In this document: positions 53,508-62,696 of the stretch, one piece after another | Numbering within the stretch: position 1 is the first letter of the stretch | Layout of the letters: every line of letters begins with the position of its first letter | Assembly (NCBI RefSeq): GCF_024181385.1 | Contig: NZ_CP051305.1 | Location: 310,001 to 374,000, forward strand | Direction of reading: 5' to 3' | DNA from: Treponema sp. OMZ 798 | Lineage (GTDB): Bacteria; Spirochaetota; Spirochaetia; Treponematales; Treponemataceae | DNA: 64,000 nt | The notes under the pieces: model-generated | Databases searched by the model: none | What the model was told of the DNA's origin: nothing | What the model saw: the letters and a program-made list of their open reading frames with translations, nothing else | Position numbers and translations under genes: made by a program

Positions 53508-55070
53508 ATGGAAATAACAGAACTTGAAAAACAAGTCTTAAAACAAGAATATCCGCAAGTGAGTCTTTCGGATGATCTTGATATTGAAAGATATTTTGAA
53601 CTTAGAAAGACAGGGCATTTAAATGAAGCCCTTTTATTATATAACGGAAAACTAAAGCGCAAATACCCCGATGATTCTATGCGCTATGAACTGATGTCTT
53701 CATATAGGCAGAGATCGCATAGGTTTCAGGAATTGCTGACTGCAAATTTAATTCAGCTTGCTCAAAAAACCATCATGCAGATTAAGCAGGTAATAGGGTT
53801 TATTACCGAAAGAACGGCCAATCTTGATACAAATGATGTTTACAATGTTGTGCAGGAGTGTGAAAAAATAGTTTCGGCCGTTTCTTCCGACAGGTTTGCT
53901 TCGATTTCGTTTACCGAAAAATATGCGCGATATGCGGACATCATAGGTTTTAAACAGGCAGCTATGAAAAAATCGGCAGAGCTTATCCGCCTCTATGTTA
54001 CCGATACCCTTTCATCGGTAAAGGCTTATCGTGATGAACAGGCTGAAATTTTGTCACGTCAAAAAAGAGAACGGGCTGCATACAAGCCTCCTAAGACCTT
54101 TGACTTTTCAAAAATTGTTTTTACAAAAGAACAAATAGATGCGATAATTATTTCTCCCGATATTAAACGGGTTGAAGATCAGGTCATTGCCTACACCTTA
54201 AAGTATTGGCCGGTTTATGCTGACGGAGGCTTTGAAAATATCGTTCTATTATACAGCCGAAAATATAAGACCAATAATTTTAATATTTTTCAAGCCGTAA
54301 AAATCGGAAGGTTTAGAAGCTGGAAGGATGAAGAAATTTTGCAGGCCGTTTTATTGAATCTTGTAAACGGTTACTACTACAGCATAAGCGGAGACCTTTA
54401 TCTTCAAAGAGAGTGGGCTAGAGTAAAACTTTCGATAGAACCTGTAAAAAAAGAAGCAGAACTTTCCGATACGGCTCCTGATAAGGAAGCTCCTTTAAAA
54501 GAGAAGGCAAAACCGAAAAAAGAAAAAAAGACTCCCAATAAAAAGGCTGAAAAGAAAAGCCTGAAAAAAGTTTCAAAAAATTCGGAAGCTGCCGGGCAAA
54601 AAGATAATATTGCACAAAACAAAGAAACAGTTCAGTATAAAAAAGCAGAGGAAGTTAAAAAATCCGAAATCAAAAAAGAAAATCTTACAGAAGCTAAAAA
54701 AGAAGATCCGATTTTGAGCTCTTATTTTGAAAGGCCTAAACTTGAGACGAATCCTTCAGGCTCCATATCCGAAATGATTAAGACTATGAGAGGCGATAAA
54801 TATCAAATTCACAAAGGCCTCTTTTTTGAAGGCATAAGACCTTCAATTCGAAAGGTGCTTGAAAGGTCCGCTGTTCAAAAGATTTCGATGTTCGGTAACG
54901 AGCAAAACGATGCCGAGAATTTTATCTACGATTTCTTTGATGAAAACTACGACAACCCTTACCAAAACTGGGGCATCTCAGATGAGAGGGTCCAAGTATT
55001 AAAATTAGGCTTCGATGTAAAGACTCTGGAACCGATAATAGAGGACTGGATTAAAGGGCTTAAGTTTTGA
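53508..55070 (+). CDS. Unrecognised protein with Lys-rich linker
   Basis: 520 residues, no signal or membrane segment. The N-terminal part (about 1-310) is helical and looks folded. A low-complexity segment at about 315-410 is dominated by Lys, Glu, Ala and Pro (KEKAKPKKEKKTPNKKAEKK). The C-terminal part (about 415-520) is again folded (DKYQIHKGLFFEGIRPSIRKVL, NFIYDFFDENYDNPYQ). A TATAAT at about 53475 may be the -10. I recognise no family; the two-domain-plus-linker layout suggests a scaffold or a nucleic-acid contact. Confidence 0.7.
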   Translation: MEITELEKQVLKQEYPQVSLSDDLDIERYFELRKTGHLNEALLLYNGKLKRKYPDDSMRYELMSSYRQRSHRFQELLTANLIQLAQKTIMQIKQVIGFITERTANLDTNDVYNVVQECEKIVSAVSSDRFASISFTEKYARYADIIGFKQAAMKKSAELIRLYVTDTLSSVKAYRDEQAEILSRQKRERAAYKPPKTFDFSKIVFTKEQIDAIIISPDIKRVEDQVIAYTLKYWPVYADGGFENIVLLYSRKYKTNNFNIFQAVKIGRFRSWKDEEILQAVLLNLVNGYYYSISGDLYLQREWARVKLSIEPVKKEAELSDTAPDKEAPLKEKAKPKKEKKTPNKKAEKKSLKKVSKNSEAAGQKDNIAQNKETVQYKKAEEVKKSEIKKENLTEAKKEDPILSSYFERPKLETNPSGSISEMIKTMRGDKYQIHKGLFFEGIRPSIRKVLERSAVQKISMFGNEQNDAENFIYDFFDENYDNPYQNWGISDERVQVLKLGFDVKTLEPIIEDWIKGLKF

Positions 55071-55178
55071 CGAAAGAAAAAGAACTATAAAAGAGTGGAA
55101 ATCAGTTAATGATGCCCGATAATTTTCCGTTTTAAGTTATAGAAACTTTCCCATTTTTTTGATATACTCACCCTTCCT

Positions 55179-57167
55179 ATGAATGAATTTACTGAAGGTC
55201 TTAATCCCGAACAGTTTAAAGCCGTTACGACAATTAACGGGCCCGTGCTTATAATTGCGGGAGCCGGTTCGGGGAAAACACGCGTTATCACTTTTAGAAT
55301 TGCCCACATGCTCGACAAGGGAATTCCTCAGTCTCAGATTTTGGCCCTCACCTTTACCAACAAGGCTGCTAAGGAAATGGCGGATCGGGTAAAGGAACTC
55401 ACAGGTAAAAAACTTCAAAACCTGAGCGTGAGCACCTTTCACGCCTTTGGAGTCAAGGTCCTGCGTGCCCATATCGACAAAATAGGCTGGAGGAGCAACT
55501 TCAGTATTTATGACGAAACCGACCGCAATCAGCTGATTAAAGAATGCGGAAGAGAACTTAAATTCTCCGCGGATGCCTTGGATGTGTACAAGGTCGGTAT
55601 TCTTTTTTCAAACATCAAAATGGGAAGAAAGGATTGGACAAACGAGCACGATTCTTACAAGGCTCTTTATAAAGAATATCAAGAAGGACTTAAACTTTAT
55701 AATGCCGTAGACTTTGACGACCTTATAATGCTCCCCATAAAAATATTTAAAGAGCACCCCGAGGTCTTGGCGGAATACCGCGAAAGATACCAATATATAA
55801 TGGTTGACGAATTTCAGGACACAAGTACACAACAATATAATTTTATGAAGCTAATCGCCGACAAAAATATCTGCGTGGTAGGAGATGACGATCAATCTAT
55901 TTATTCGTGGAGGGGGGCGAGCTTTGAAAATATCCGCACCTTTGAAAAAGACTTCCCCGAAATGGTTGAAATAAAACTTGAGCAAAACTACCGCTCCACG
56001 GGCACAATCTTGGCCGCCGCAAACGGGGTAATTTCTCATAACGTAAACCGCAAGGTTAAGGCTCTTTGGTCGGAAAAAGATTCGGGCCGGCCCATCGAAA
56101 TTTTTATCCCCGAAAACGAAGCTGCTGAAGCCGACTTTATTTCGGACATGATTTTAAGCTTAAAGCAAAGGGAAGGCTTTAAATATTCCGACTTCGGAGT
56201 TTTAATCAGAGCCAACAGTTTGAGCCGCCCCTTGGAAGAATCCTTTTTGGAAGTAAACATTCCGTATAGAATGTCGGGAGGAACGAGCTTTTTTCAGCGT
56301 AAGGAAATAAAAGACCTTATAAGCTATCTGCGTGTGGTTGCAAACCCTGACGATGATGTAAACCTCTTGCGCATTATAAACACGCCGAGGCGGGGTATAG
56401 GCAAAAAAACTCTCGAAACCCTTTCGGCCCTTGCAACCGAAAACGCCTGCTCGATGCGGAGTGCAATCCGCCTCCTCCTTGAAAATCCTCCTGAGGACAT
56501 GAGGGGAAAGAGCATCGAGGACTTAAAGGAATTTGCCGAGCTTATAAGCACTCACCGCACCCATCTTCTTTCGGGAAAGGGCCTTGCTCAAAAGGTAAGA
56601 AAGCTCTTGGACGACATTGCCTATAACGAGTATCTTATCGCCGAATATCAAAAAAGCGAAAAGGCCGCCCAATTTAAAATGATGAATATCGAAAGTTTTT
56701 TACGCTCGATGGATGACTGGGAAAACAATCCCGACAACCGGGACGGAAGCCTCTACGATTATCTTAACCGTATTACCCTTTTAACCCGCGACGATACTGA
56801 AGAAGATAAGGGTGAGGTAAACATTATGACCATTCACTCTTCAAAGGGTTTGGAGTTTCCGGTCGTGTTTATTGCGGGTGCCGAGGACGGCCTTATTCCC
56901 CATGCGCGGAGTGTTGAAGAAAATGACGGAGATGTCGAAGAGGAGCGCCGCCTTTTCTATGTTGCCATTACCCGCGCTCAGCAAAAACTTTTTATCACAA
57001 GCTGCCGTCAAAGGCGGAAACAGGGAGGAATCGCCGAATGCGCTCCCTCTCCCTTTTTGGATGAAATTCCTGCCGACCTCGTCGAATACCACGAGCCCGA
57101 TGCCCAAGCCGAAGAAGAACGCATCGCCGATATTTTCAGCCAAATGAAAAAGAAGTTTTCGATGTAG
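55179..57167 (+). CDS. pcrA: UvrD/PcrA-family superfamily I DNA helicase
   Basis: 662 residues. Helicase motifs in order: Q-motif region LNPEQFKAVTT, Walker A AGAGSGKTRVI, Ia LTFTNKAAKEMADR, II VDEFQDTS, III DDDQSIYSWRGA, IV LEQNYRST, V TIHSSKGLEFPVVF and VI VAITRAQQKLFIT. It unwinds DNA 3' to 5' in repair and replication restart. Gene symbol is tentative (PcrA, UvrD or Rep); it lacks the extended C-terminal tail of E. coli UvrD. A TATACT box lies 11 bases before the ATG, giving a short leader. Confidence 0.9.
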   Translation: MNEFTEGLNPEQFKAVTTINGPVLIIAGAGSGKTRVITFRIAHMLDKGIPQSQILALTFTNKAAKEMADRVKELTGKKLQNLSVSTFHAFGVKVLRAHIDKIGWRSNFSIYDETDRNQLIKECGRELKFSADALDVYKVGILFSNIKMGRKDWTNEHDSYKALYKEYQEGLKLYNAVDFDDLIMLPIKIFKEHPEVLAEYRERYQYIMVDEFQDTSTQQYNFMKLIADKNICVVGDDDQSIYSWRGASFENIRTFEKDFPEMVEIKLEQNYRSTGTILAAANGVISHNVNRKVKALWSEKDSGRPIEIFIPENEAAEADFISDMILSLKQREGFKYSDFGVLIRANSLSRPLEESFLEVNIPYRMSGGTSFFQRKEIKDLISYLRVVANPDDDVNLLRIINTPRRGIGKKTLETLSALATENACSMRSAIRLLLENPPEDMRGKSIEDLKEFAELISTHRTHLLSGKGLAQKVRKLLDDIAYNEYLIAEYQKSEKAAQFKMMNIESFLRSMDDWENNPDNRDGSLYDYLNRITLLTRDDTEEDKGEVNIMTIHSSKGLEFPVVFIAGAEDGLIPHARSVEENDGDVEEERRLFYVAITRAQQKLFITSCRQRRKQGGIAECAPSPFLDEIPADLVEYHEPDAQAEEERIADIFSQMKKKFSM

Positions 57168-57217
57168 GGAAGGTTAGTTTATTTTCTTGTGAGGAAGTTT
57201 CTGAGAGTATAGTTTTA

Positions 57218-57246
57218 TTGCCAACTTTGTATTTTTCTGTTATACT
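57218..57246 (+). promoter_or_regulatory. Promoter of the AAA/PD-(D/E)XK gene, leaderless
   Basis: TTGCCA (57218-57223) and TATACT (57241-57246) are 17 bases apart. The -10 box ends 6 bases before the ATG at 57253, and no SD is present. Confidence 0.7.
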
Positions 57247-57252
57247 GTATTT

Positions 57253-58860
57253 ATGAGTACACGCAAAATGCCTATCGGCGTTCAAAGTTTTGAAGTTATA
57301 AGAAAAGAAAATTTTGTCTACATAGACAAAACGGAGCTTGTTTGGAAATTAATAAATGCAAGCCGTGTTCATTTTTTAAGCCGTCCGCGCCGCTTCGGGA
57401 AAAGTCTCCTTCTTTCCACATTAAAGGCCTATTTCCTCGGTCAAAAAGAACTATTTAAGGGCTTGGCTATCGAAAAGCTTGAAGAGGGTGAAAAGGAAAA
57501 AAGAGAAATATGGCAGAAGTATCCAGTGTTCTACCTTGACTTTAATCTTTCAAAATACGAAACAAGGGAGGACTTGGAAGAGCTTTTAAATGTAAACCTT
57601 TCTTTATGGGAAAAAGAATATGGAACAGAAAAGTCCGAAACCGCTTTTTCAAGCCGCTTTGCAGGCCTTATCCGCCGGGCCTATGAAAAAACAGGTAAGC
57701 AGGTTGCCGTTCTCATAGATGAATACGATAAACCTCTCCTTCAAACAATGTGGAAGGATGAAACCCTAAACGAAACCTACCGCACAATACTTAAAGGCTT
57801 TTACGGCGTTATTAAAAGTTCCGATCAATATGTCCGCTTTGCCTTTTTAACGGGAGTTACAAAGTTCAGTAAGGTAAGCATATTCAGCGATTTAAACAAT
57901 CTGCGGGATTTAAGCCTCTTGTCCGATTATTCTGCTATATGTGGCATTTCCCAAGAAGAACTTGAAGCAGGCTTCCTCCCTGAAATTGAAGCCCTCGCAG
58001 AAAAAAATGACTTGAGCTATGAGGAAACTCTTACAAAATTAAAGCAAAGATATGACGGCTATAAATTTTCTGAAGACGGAAAAAATATGTATAATCCTTT
58101 TAGCTTGTTAAATGTTTTTGCTGACGGAAAAATGCGGGATTATTGGTTTGCAACGGGAACTCCTACTTTTTTGGTGGAATATTTAAAAAAGGCCTATTAT
58201 AATATTCCCGACCTTGACGGAAATGTAAAAATGAACGAGGCCGGTTTGGAAACTTATAGGGCAGAAGCTCTCAATCCCTTGCCCATACTCTTCCAAGCGG
58301 GCTATCTTACGATTAAAGACTATAATGATTTTTCTCGTCTTTACCGTTTAGGTTTTCCGAATGAAGAAGTGCGCTACGGATTTTTGGATAATTTACTGCC
58401 TGCCTATACCCCGATAAGAACCGATAAAACCGGGCTTTCTATTTGGGAATTTTATGAACAAATCGAGGCCGGAGATGTAGAAGGTTTTATGCAAAAGATG
58501 AGGGGAATAATTTCGGGTATTCCGTACGATAACTTAACGGAAAAAGATCTTGCCCTACGTGAGCAAAACTATCAAACGGCTGTTTATCTTGTCTTCGCTC
58601 TTATGAACCAATTTGTGCAAACTGAAGTTCATTGTGCAACAGGCAGAGCCGACTGTGTTATTGAATTTAAAGACAAGGTCTATATCTTCGAGTTTAAGCT
58701 TGCATCAAACGGAACAGCTGAAGATGCTCTACAGCAAATCAAAGAGAAAGGCTATGCCGATAAATATTCAGGAAGCGGTAAAAAGATAATAGCCGTGGGT
58801 TCAAGCTTTGATGAAGAAAAGAGAACTATCAAGGATTGGGCCGTCTCCCCCTTTACATAA
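57253..58860 (+). CDS. AAA-ATPase-like protein with C-terminal PD-(D/E)XK domain
   Basis: 535 residues. The N-terminal half is the AAA-ATPase_like domain (PF09820 type): PIGVQSFEVIRKENFVYIDKT, a P-loop-like RRFGKSLLLSTLKAYF, and VAVLIDEYDKPL. The C-terminal 120 residues are a PD-(D/E)XK nuclease-type domain with ADCVIEFKDKVYIFEFKLA (D...ExK) and ALQQIKEKGYADKY. The family is expanded in many Bacteroidetes and treponemes; role unknown, with mobile-DNA or defence function proposed. No SD precedes the ATG. Confidence 0.88.
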   Translation: MSTRKMPIGVQSFEVIRKENFVYIDKTELVWKLINASRVHFLSRPRRFGKSLLLSTLKAYFLGQKELFKGLAIEKLEEGEKEKREIWQKYPVFYLDFNLSKYETREDLEELLNVNLSLWEKEYGTEKSETAFSSRFAGLIRRAYEKTGKQVAVLIDEYDKPLLQTMWKDETLNETYRTILKGFYGVIKSSDQYVRFAFLTGVTKFSKVSIFSDLNNLRDLSLLSDYSAICGISQEELEAGFLPEIEALAEKNDLSYEETLTKLKQRYDGYKFSEDGKNMYNPFSLLNVFADGKMRDYWFATGTPTFLVEYLKKAYYNIPDLDGNVKMNEAGLETYRAEALNPLPILFQAGYLTIKDYNDFSRLYRLGFPNEEVRYGFLDNLLPAYTPIRTDKTGLSIWEFYEQIEAGDVEGFMQKMRGIISGIPYDNLTEKDLALREQNYQTAVYLVFALMNQFVQTEVHCATGRADCVIEFKDKVYIFEFKLASNGTAEDALQQIKEKGYADKYSGSGKKIIAVGSSFDEEKRTIKDWAVSPFT

Positions 58861-58866
58861 GCCCTC

Positions 58867-58906
58867 AAAAGTGTTAGGCTCTTTCTCGTAAAAACTTAAC
58901 ACTTTT
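58867..58906 (+). terminator. Stem-loop between the AAA gene and pepT
   Basis: AAAAGTGTTA (58867-58876) is the exact inverse of TAACACTTTT (58897-58906), a 10-bp stem with a 20-base loop. It ends the AAA gene or controls pepT, whose SD TGGAGG follows at once. Confidence 0.6.
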
Positions 58907-58917
58907 ATGGAGGCTCT

Positions 58918-60123
58918 ATGCACTATCTTGAAAGATTTAAAAAATATATTTCGATGGACACCAAGTCCAACGAAGAAAATGAATGTTGTCCCAGCACTCC
59001 CGGGCAGCTTGAACTTGGAAAATATCTTGTAAAGGAGTTGACCGATATGGGCTTAAAGGCCGAGCAGGACAAGCACGGCTATGTTTATTCGTCCCTCCCT
59101 GCAAACACCGATAAAAAGGTTCCCGCAATCGGCTTTATCGCCCACATGGATACGGCTCCCGACTTGGACGGAAAATGTGTCAATCCTAAGGTCTTTGTAT
59201 ATAAGGGCGGGGATATTAAACTCAACGATGAGTACACAATGACTGTCAAAGATTTTCCCTTCTTAAAAGAGCTTGAAGGACAGGAGATTATCACAACCGA
59301 TGGAACAACCCTCTTGGGTGCCGACGATAAGGCGGGCATCACGATTATCATGGGGGCTATAGAATATCTTTTGGCTCATCCCGAAATTAAACACGGCGAA
59401 ATAAAAATCGGCTTTACCCCCGATGAAGAAATAGGAAGAGGAGCCGACCTCTTTGATGTAAAAAAATTCGGAGCGGACTTTGCTTACACTGTAGACGGCG
59501 GCCCCTTGGGTGAGCTTGAATACGAAAACTTTAATGCTGCAAGCGTTAAGATTGAGATTCAGGGAAAGAATGTGCATCCCGGTTCTGCAAAGAACACGAT
59601 GATTAACTCTCTTTCTGCAGCGCGTGAATTGGAGAACATGCTTCCCGAAGAGCAAAAGCCGGAATACACCGAAGGCTATGAGGGTTTTATTCATTTAACC
59701 TCTATCGAAGGCAGCGTCGATTTTACAAAGATGTCCTACATTATCCGCGATCACTTTATGGAAAGCTTCCTTCATAAAAAAGAGCTGATGAAGGCTGCCG
59801 TCGATTTTTTAAATAAAAAATACGGCAACATAATCAAGATGGAGATGAAAGATTCCTATTACAACATGAAAGAAAAAATCGAGCCTCACATGGAAATAAT
59901 CGAGCTTGCAAAAAAATCGATGGCCGATGTAGGTATCGAATCCCATATAGTTCCGATAAGGGGAGGAACAGACGGAGCCCGCCTTTCTTTTATGGGGCTT
60001 CCCTGTCCTAACCTTTTTGCAGGCGGCTATAATTTTCACGGCCGCTTCGAGCTCATCCCGACAAAATCGATCGAAAAGGGAATTGAGCTTGTTGTAAAAA
60101 TTGCAGAGAACAACGCCAAGTAG
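58918..60123 (+). CDS. pepT: Peptidase T (tripeptide aminopeptidase)
   Basis: 401 residues, complete M20 metallopeptidase. Zinc ligands and catalytic residues: His/Asp in GFIAHMDTAPD, Asp in LLGADDKAGI, Glu-Glu in FTPDEEIGRG, Asp in YTVDGGPLGE, and the distant His in NFHGRFE. The PepT-specific NVHPGSAKNTMINS lies in the dimerisation domain. It releases N-terminal residues from tripeptides, useful for an amino-acid fermenting spirochete. SD TGGAGG precedes the ATG. Confidence 0.95.
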   Translation: MHYLERFKKYISMDTKSNEENECCPSTPGQLELGKYLVKELTDMGLKAEQDKHGYVYSSLPANTDKKVPAIGFIAHMDTAPDLDGKCVNPKVFVYKGGDIKLNDEYTMTVKDFPFLKELEGQEIITTDGTTLLGADDKAGITIIMGAIEYLLAHPEIKHGEIKIGFTPDEEIGRGADLFDVKKFGADFAYTVDGGPLGELEYENFNAASVKIEIQGKNVHPGSAKNTMINSLSAARELENMLPEEQKPEYTEGYEGFIHLTSIEGSVDFTKMSYIIRDHFMESFLHKKELMKAAVDFLNKKYGNIIKMEMKDSYYNMKEKIEPHMEIIELAKKSMADVGIESHIVPIRGGTDGARLSFMGLPCPNLFAGGYNFHGRFELIPTKSIEKGIELVVKIAENNAK

Positions 60124-60158
60124 TTCTTTTAGCTTAAAAGTTTTAACGAAAATGTTTA

Positions 60159-60201
60159 GCGGGTCAGGAGAAAAAAATCTTTTTGATTTTTCCTGTCCCG
60201 T
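60159..60201. terminator. Bidirectional terminator between pepT and the phn operon
   Basis: The left arm (GCGGGTCAGGAGAAAAA from 60159) pairs imperfectly with TTTTTCCTGTCCCGTT at the right, with A/T runs at the apex. It lies between the converging pepT and phnE genes. Confidence 0.7.
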
Positions 60202-60214
60202 TAAATTTAAAGGC

Positions 60215-61051
60215 CTAATGCCTGATCTTGTTTCTTATCCTGGTCGAAGTAACTTCCAAAATAATAGCCGTTCCGAAAATAAGATAGGATATAAAGCCGA
60301 CTTCACTCATATTAAAGTTTAAAGAGCCTGCCATAAAAAGCTCGTAACCTATTCCGCCGGCCCCTGCAGCAGCTCCTACAGCAACCGCATTTCCGAAGTT
60401 AATTTCAAATCTAAAGAAGCTCCACGAGATTAAATTGTTTATTGAAGCCGGGAGAACTGCCTGACTTATAATTTCGATGTAGCTTGCCCCGCAGGCTTTT
60501 AAGGCTTCGATAGTTTTTTTGTCTATGCCGTCAAAGCTTTCCGAAAAACCTTTTACGAGGTAGGCCGTGCTGTGAAAGCTCATACCGAGGACGGCGGCTT
60601 CCGCTCCGATGTTTGCGGTTACCGAAAAAATTAAAACCCAAATAATGGTCGGCACCGAGCGGATAAGGGACATTGCGGTTCTTACGATTTTTACAAGATA
60701 CTTGTTTGAAAGATTTTCCGAGGCGGCTATTCCTAAAAAGAAGGCAAGCACAATTCCGAATACTGTAGTTAAAAGGGCAAGGCTTAAACTTACCAAAAGA
60801 GAAAAAAAGATTTCCGCATAAGAATATTTTTGCGAGAGCTTTGGGTAAATAAATAAATCTTTTGAATATTCCGTAAATTGTAAAAAGGCTTTTTGAATTC
60901 CGTAGTCCGGCTTTTCGATTTTAAATAAGGTTATGATTGTAAGGCAGGATAAAAAGGTGAGCACAAGTAAAATTAAAAGCCTTTGTTTTGAGAATTTTTT
61001 TATCTTTATTTTTTTGTTTGTCTGTCTGATTTTTTTTGCTTGTTCAATCAT
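60215..61051 (-). CDS. phnE: PhnE-type ABC permease (distal gene)
   Basis: 278 residues with about six helices and the binding-protein-dependent permease signature near the end: KTIEALKACGASYIEIISQAVLPAS (the EAA loop), then NFGNAVAVGAAAGAGGIGYEL. This is the PhnE family that moves phosphonate or related phospho-compounds. It overlaps the preceding permease by 4 bases (ATGA). It lies at the end of the operon and is stopped by a terminator. Confidence 0.88.
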   Translation of the reverse strand: MIEQAKKIRQTNKKIKIKKFSKQRLLILLVLTFLSCLTIITLFKIEKPDYGIQKAFLQFTEYSKDLFIYPKLSQKYSYAEIFFSLLVSLSLALLTTVFGIVLAFFLGIAASENLSNKYLVKIVRTAMSLIRSVPTIIWVLIFSVTANIGAEAAVLGMSFHSTAYLVKGFSESFDGIDKKTIEALKACGASYIEIISQAVLPASINNLISWSFFRFEINFGNAVAVGAAAGAGGIGYELFMAGSLNFNMSEVGFISYLIFGTAIILEVTSTRIRNKIRH

Positions 61052-61917
61052 AGAAGAATCCGCCTTATTTTATTTGAAAGAATGTCGATGAATAAAACTA
61101 CGATTATCAGGCTAAAAATAATAAGGCCTGCGCTGTTATACCTGAAACTTTTAAAATAAAGATTAAATAAAAAACCGATTCCCGTTCCGGTTAGAATCCC
61201 TATGAGGGCCGAGTCCCTCACATTTGTTTCGATCGTATATAGGAGCCATGAAACAAGGCCGGGTGCTATGCTTGGGAAGACTGAATTAAAGAGGGCAGGA
61301 AAATACGGAACGCCTGCAGCACGCAGGGCTGTAAAAGACTCCTCGCTTGTTTCATCTATCATCTCCTTAAAAGCCCTTACAAGATGCCCGAAGGTAATTA
61401 TAAAGAGGGCTAAAAAGCCGGTAAAGTTATTTTGTTTAAACGAAAACAATAAAAGCATGGCCCATGCAACAAGCGGAATGTTTCTTAAAAAAGAAGCTGC
61501 CAAGGTAAGGCCTATTTTAAAGGGTTTATTTATGCCTGTGGTTTCGGAACCGAGGAGGGCAAGTACAATTGCAAAAAAGGCCGCTGCCGTAGTTGCCGAG
61601 GCTGCTATCACGCAGGTTTCGCCCAAGGTCTTTATTATAACCGGAGTGTGTTTTAAACTTTCACTGTCGGGGATAAAGTTTTTTATAAGCCAACCTATCG
61701 CAAGCGGAAATTTAAAAATTGCTCTAAGGTCTTTAAAGCCCGTTATATTCGCCGCAAAGTAATAAATTAAAATAAGGCTTAAAAGAATACAAATTGCTTT
61801 TAGTTTTTTTCTTGCAAAAAATATCTGCTTTTTTTCCCAAGAGTATGAGGCCGTTTTTTTATGATAATGCCTTCTATGCCTTTTTTCTTCTGCGTGAATT
61901 TTTAAATCGAACTTCAT
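61048..61917 (-). CDS. phnE: PhnE-type ABC permease (proximal gene)
   Basis: 289 residues from the ATG at 61917, chosen because it makes an ATGA overlap with the phnC stop and has a GGAG upstream. An ATG at 61938 lies inside phnC and has no SD. Helices from about 40 on, the EAA loop ESFTALRAAGVPYFPALFNSVFPSI, and GILTGTGIGFLFNLYF match the PhnE family. The N-terminal 35 residues are very basic (HAEEKRHRRHYHKKT), an unusual cytoplasmic extension. It probably pairs with the distal PhnE to form a heterodimeric channel. Confidence 0.87.
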   Translation of the reverse strand: MKFDLKIHAEEKRHRRHYHKKTASYSWEKKQIFFARKKLKAICILLSLILIYYFAANITGFKDLRAIFKFPLAIGWLIKNFIPDSESLKHTPVIIKTLGETCVIAASATTAAAFFAIVLALLGSETTGINKPFKIGLTLAASFLRNIPLVAWAMLLLFSFKQNNFTGFLALFIITFGHLVRAFKEMIDETSEESFTALRAAGVPYFPALFNSVFPSIAPGLVSWLLYTIETNVRDSALIGILTGTGIGFLFNLYFKSFRYNSAGLIIFSLIIVVLFIDILSNKIRRILL

Positions 61918-62684
61918 AAAGTCTTTTCTCCGCTGCATGTAGAAGAATTTGTAAAAATTTCTTTATGGAGGATTTCGTCATTTAAGGAATCAGGCCTTCC
62001 GTCAAAAACTATTTTGCCGCTATTGAAGGCTATTATTCTATCCGCATATTTTTTTGCGGCCTCCATTTGGTGAAGACTTATAAGGCAGGCTATTTTTTTT
62101 GTTACTGCAAATTCTTTAATATAGTTTAAAACTATTTCTGCAGACTGGGGATCGAGGGAGGCTATGGGTTCATCGCATAATAAAAGTTTCGGGTTTTGCA
62201 TTAGGGCCCTTGCAATGCCTATCCTTTGCTTTTGGCCGCCGCTTAATTCGCTGCATCTTTGAAAGGCAAAGTCTTCCATGCCCACCGTCTTTAAAAGGGC
62301 AAAGGCTCTTTCTTTTTCTTCTTCGGTATAAAGGCCTAAGGCTCCGCGGTAGGACGGAATTGAACCGAGGCAGCCGTGGAGGACGTTTTCGACGGCATTA
62401 AGCCTCTCGACCAGATTATAGTTTTGAAAAATCATTCCTATCTTTGAGCGGTATTGTCTTAATGTTTTTCCTTTGAGTCTGTTTATTTTTTCTCCCAAAA
62501 AAATCACTTCCCCCTCATCCGGCTCAACCAAGCGGTTTATACATCGCAGCATCGTGGATTTTCCGGCGCCGGAGAGCCCTATTATTGCGGCAATTTCTCC
62601 TTCTTCTATTTTAAAAGAAATGCTTTGCAAGGCTCTTCGTCCTGAAGGATAAGTTTTTGAAATATTTTTAAGTTCAAGAATCAC
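61914..62684 (-). CDS. phnC: PhnC-type ABC transporter ATPase
   Basis: 256 residues from a GTG at 62684, with SD GGAGG 8 bases before it. Walker A GLSGAGKST, Q-loop IFQNYNLVERL, signature LSGGQKQRIGIARAL, Walker B LLLCDEPIASLDP and the switch His in LISLHQME. The PhnC family drives import of phosphonate-like compounds. An upstream TTG would overlap the SD and is rejected. No PhnD binding protein gene lies in the window, although PhnCDE transporters need one. The gene is preceded by a structured leader and terminator. Confidence 0.9.
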   Translation of the reverse strand: MILELKNISKTYPSGRRALQSISFKIEEGEIAAIIGLSGAGKSTMLRCINRLVEPDEGEVIFLGEKINRLKGKTLRQYRSKIGMIFQNYNLVERLNAVENVLHGCLGSIPSYRGALGLYTEEEKERAFALLKTVGMEDFAFQRCSELSGGQKQRIGIARALMQNPKLLLCDEPIASLDPQSAEIVLNYIKEFAVTKKIACLISLHQMEAAKKYADRIIAFNSGKIVFDGRPDSLNDEILHKEIFTNSSTCSGEKTL

Positions 62685-62696
62685 AAGGCTGACCTC

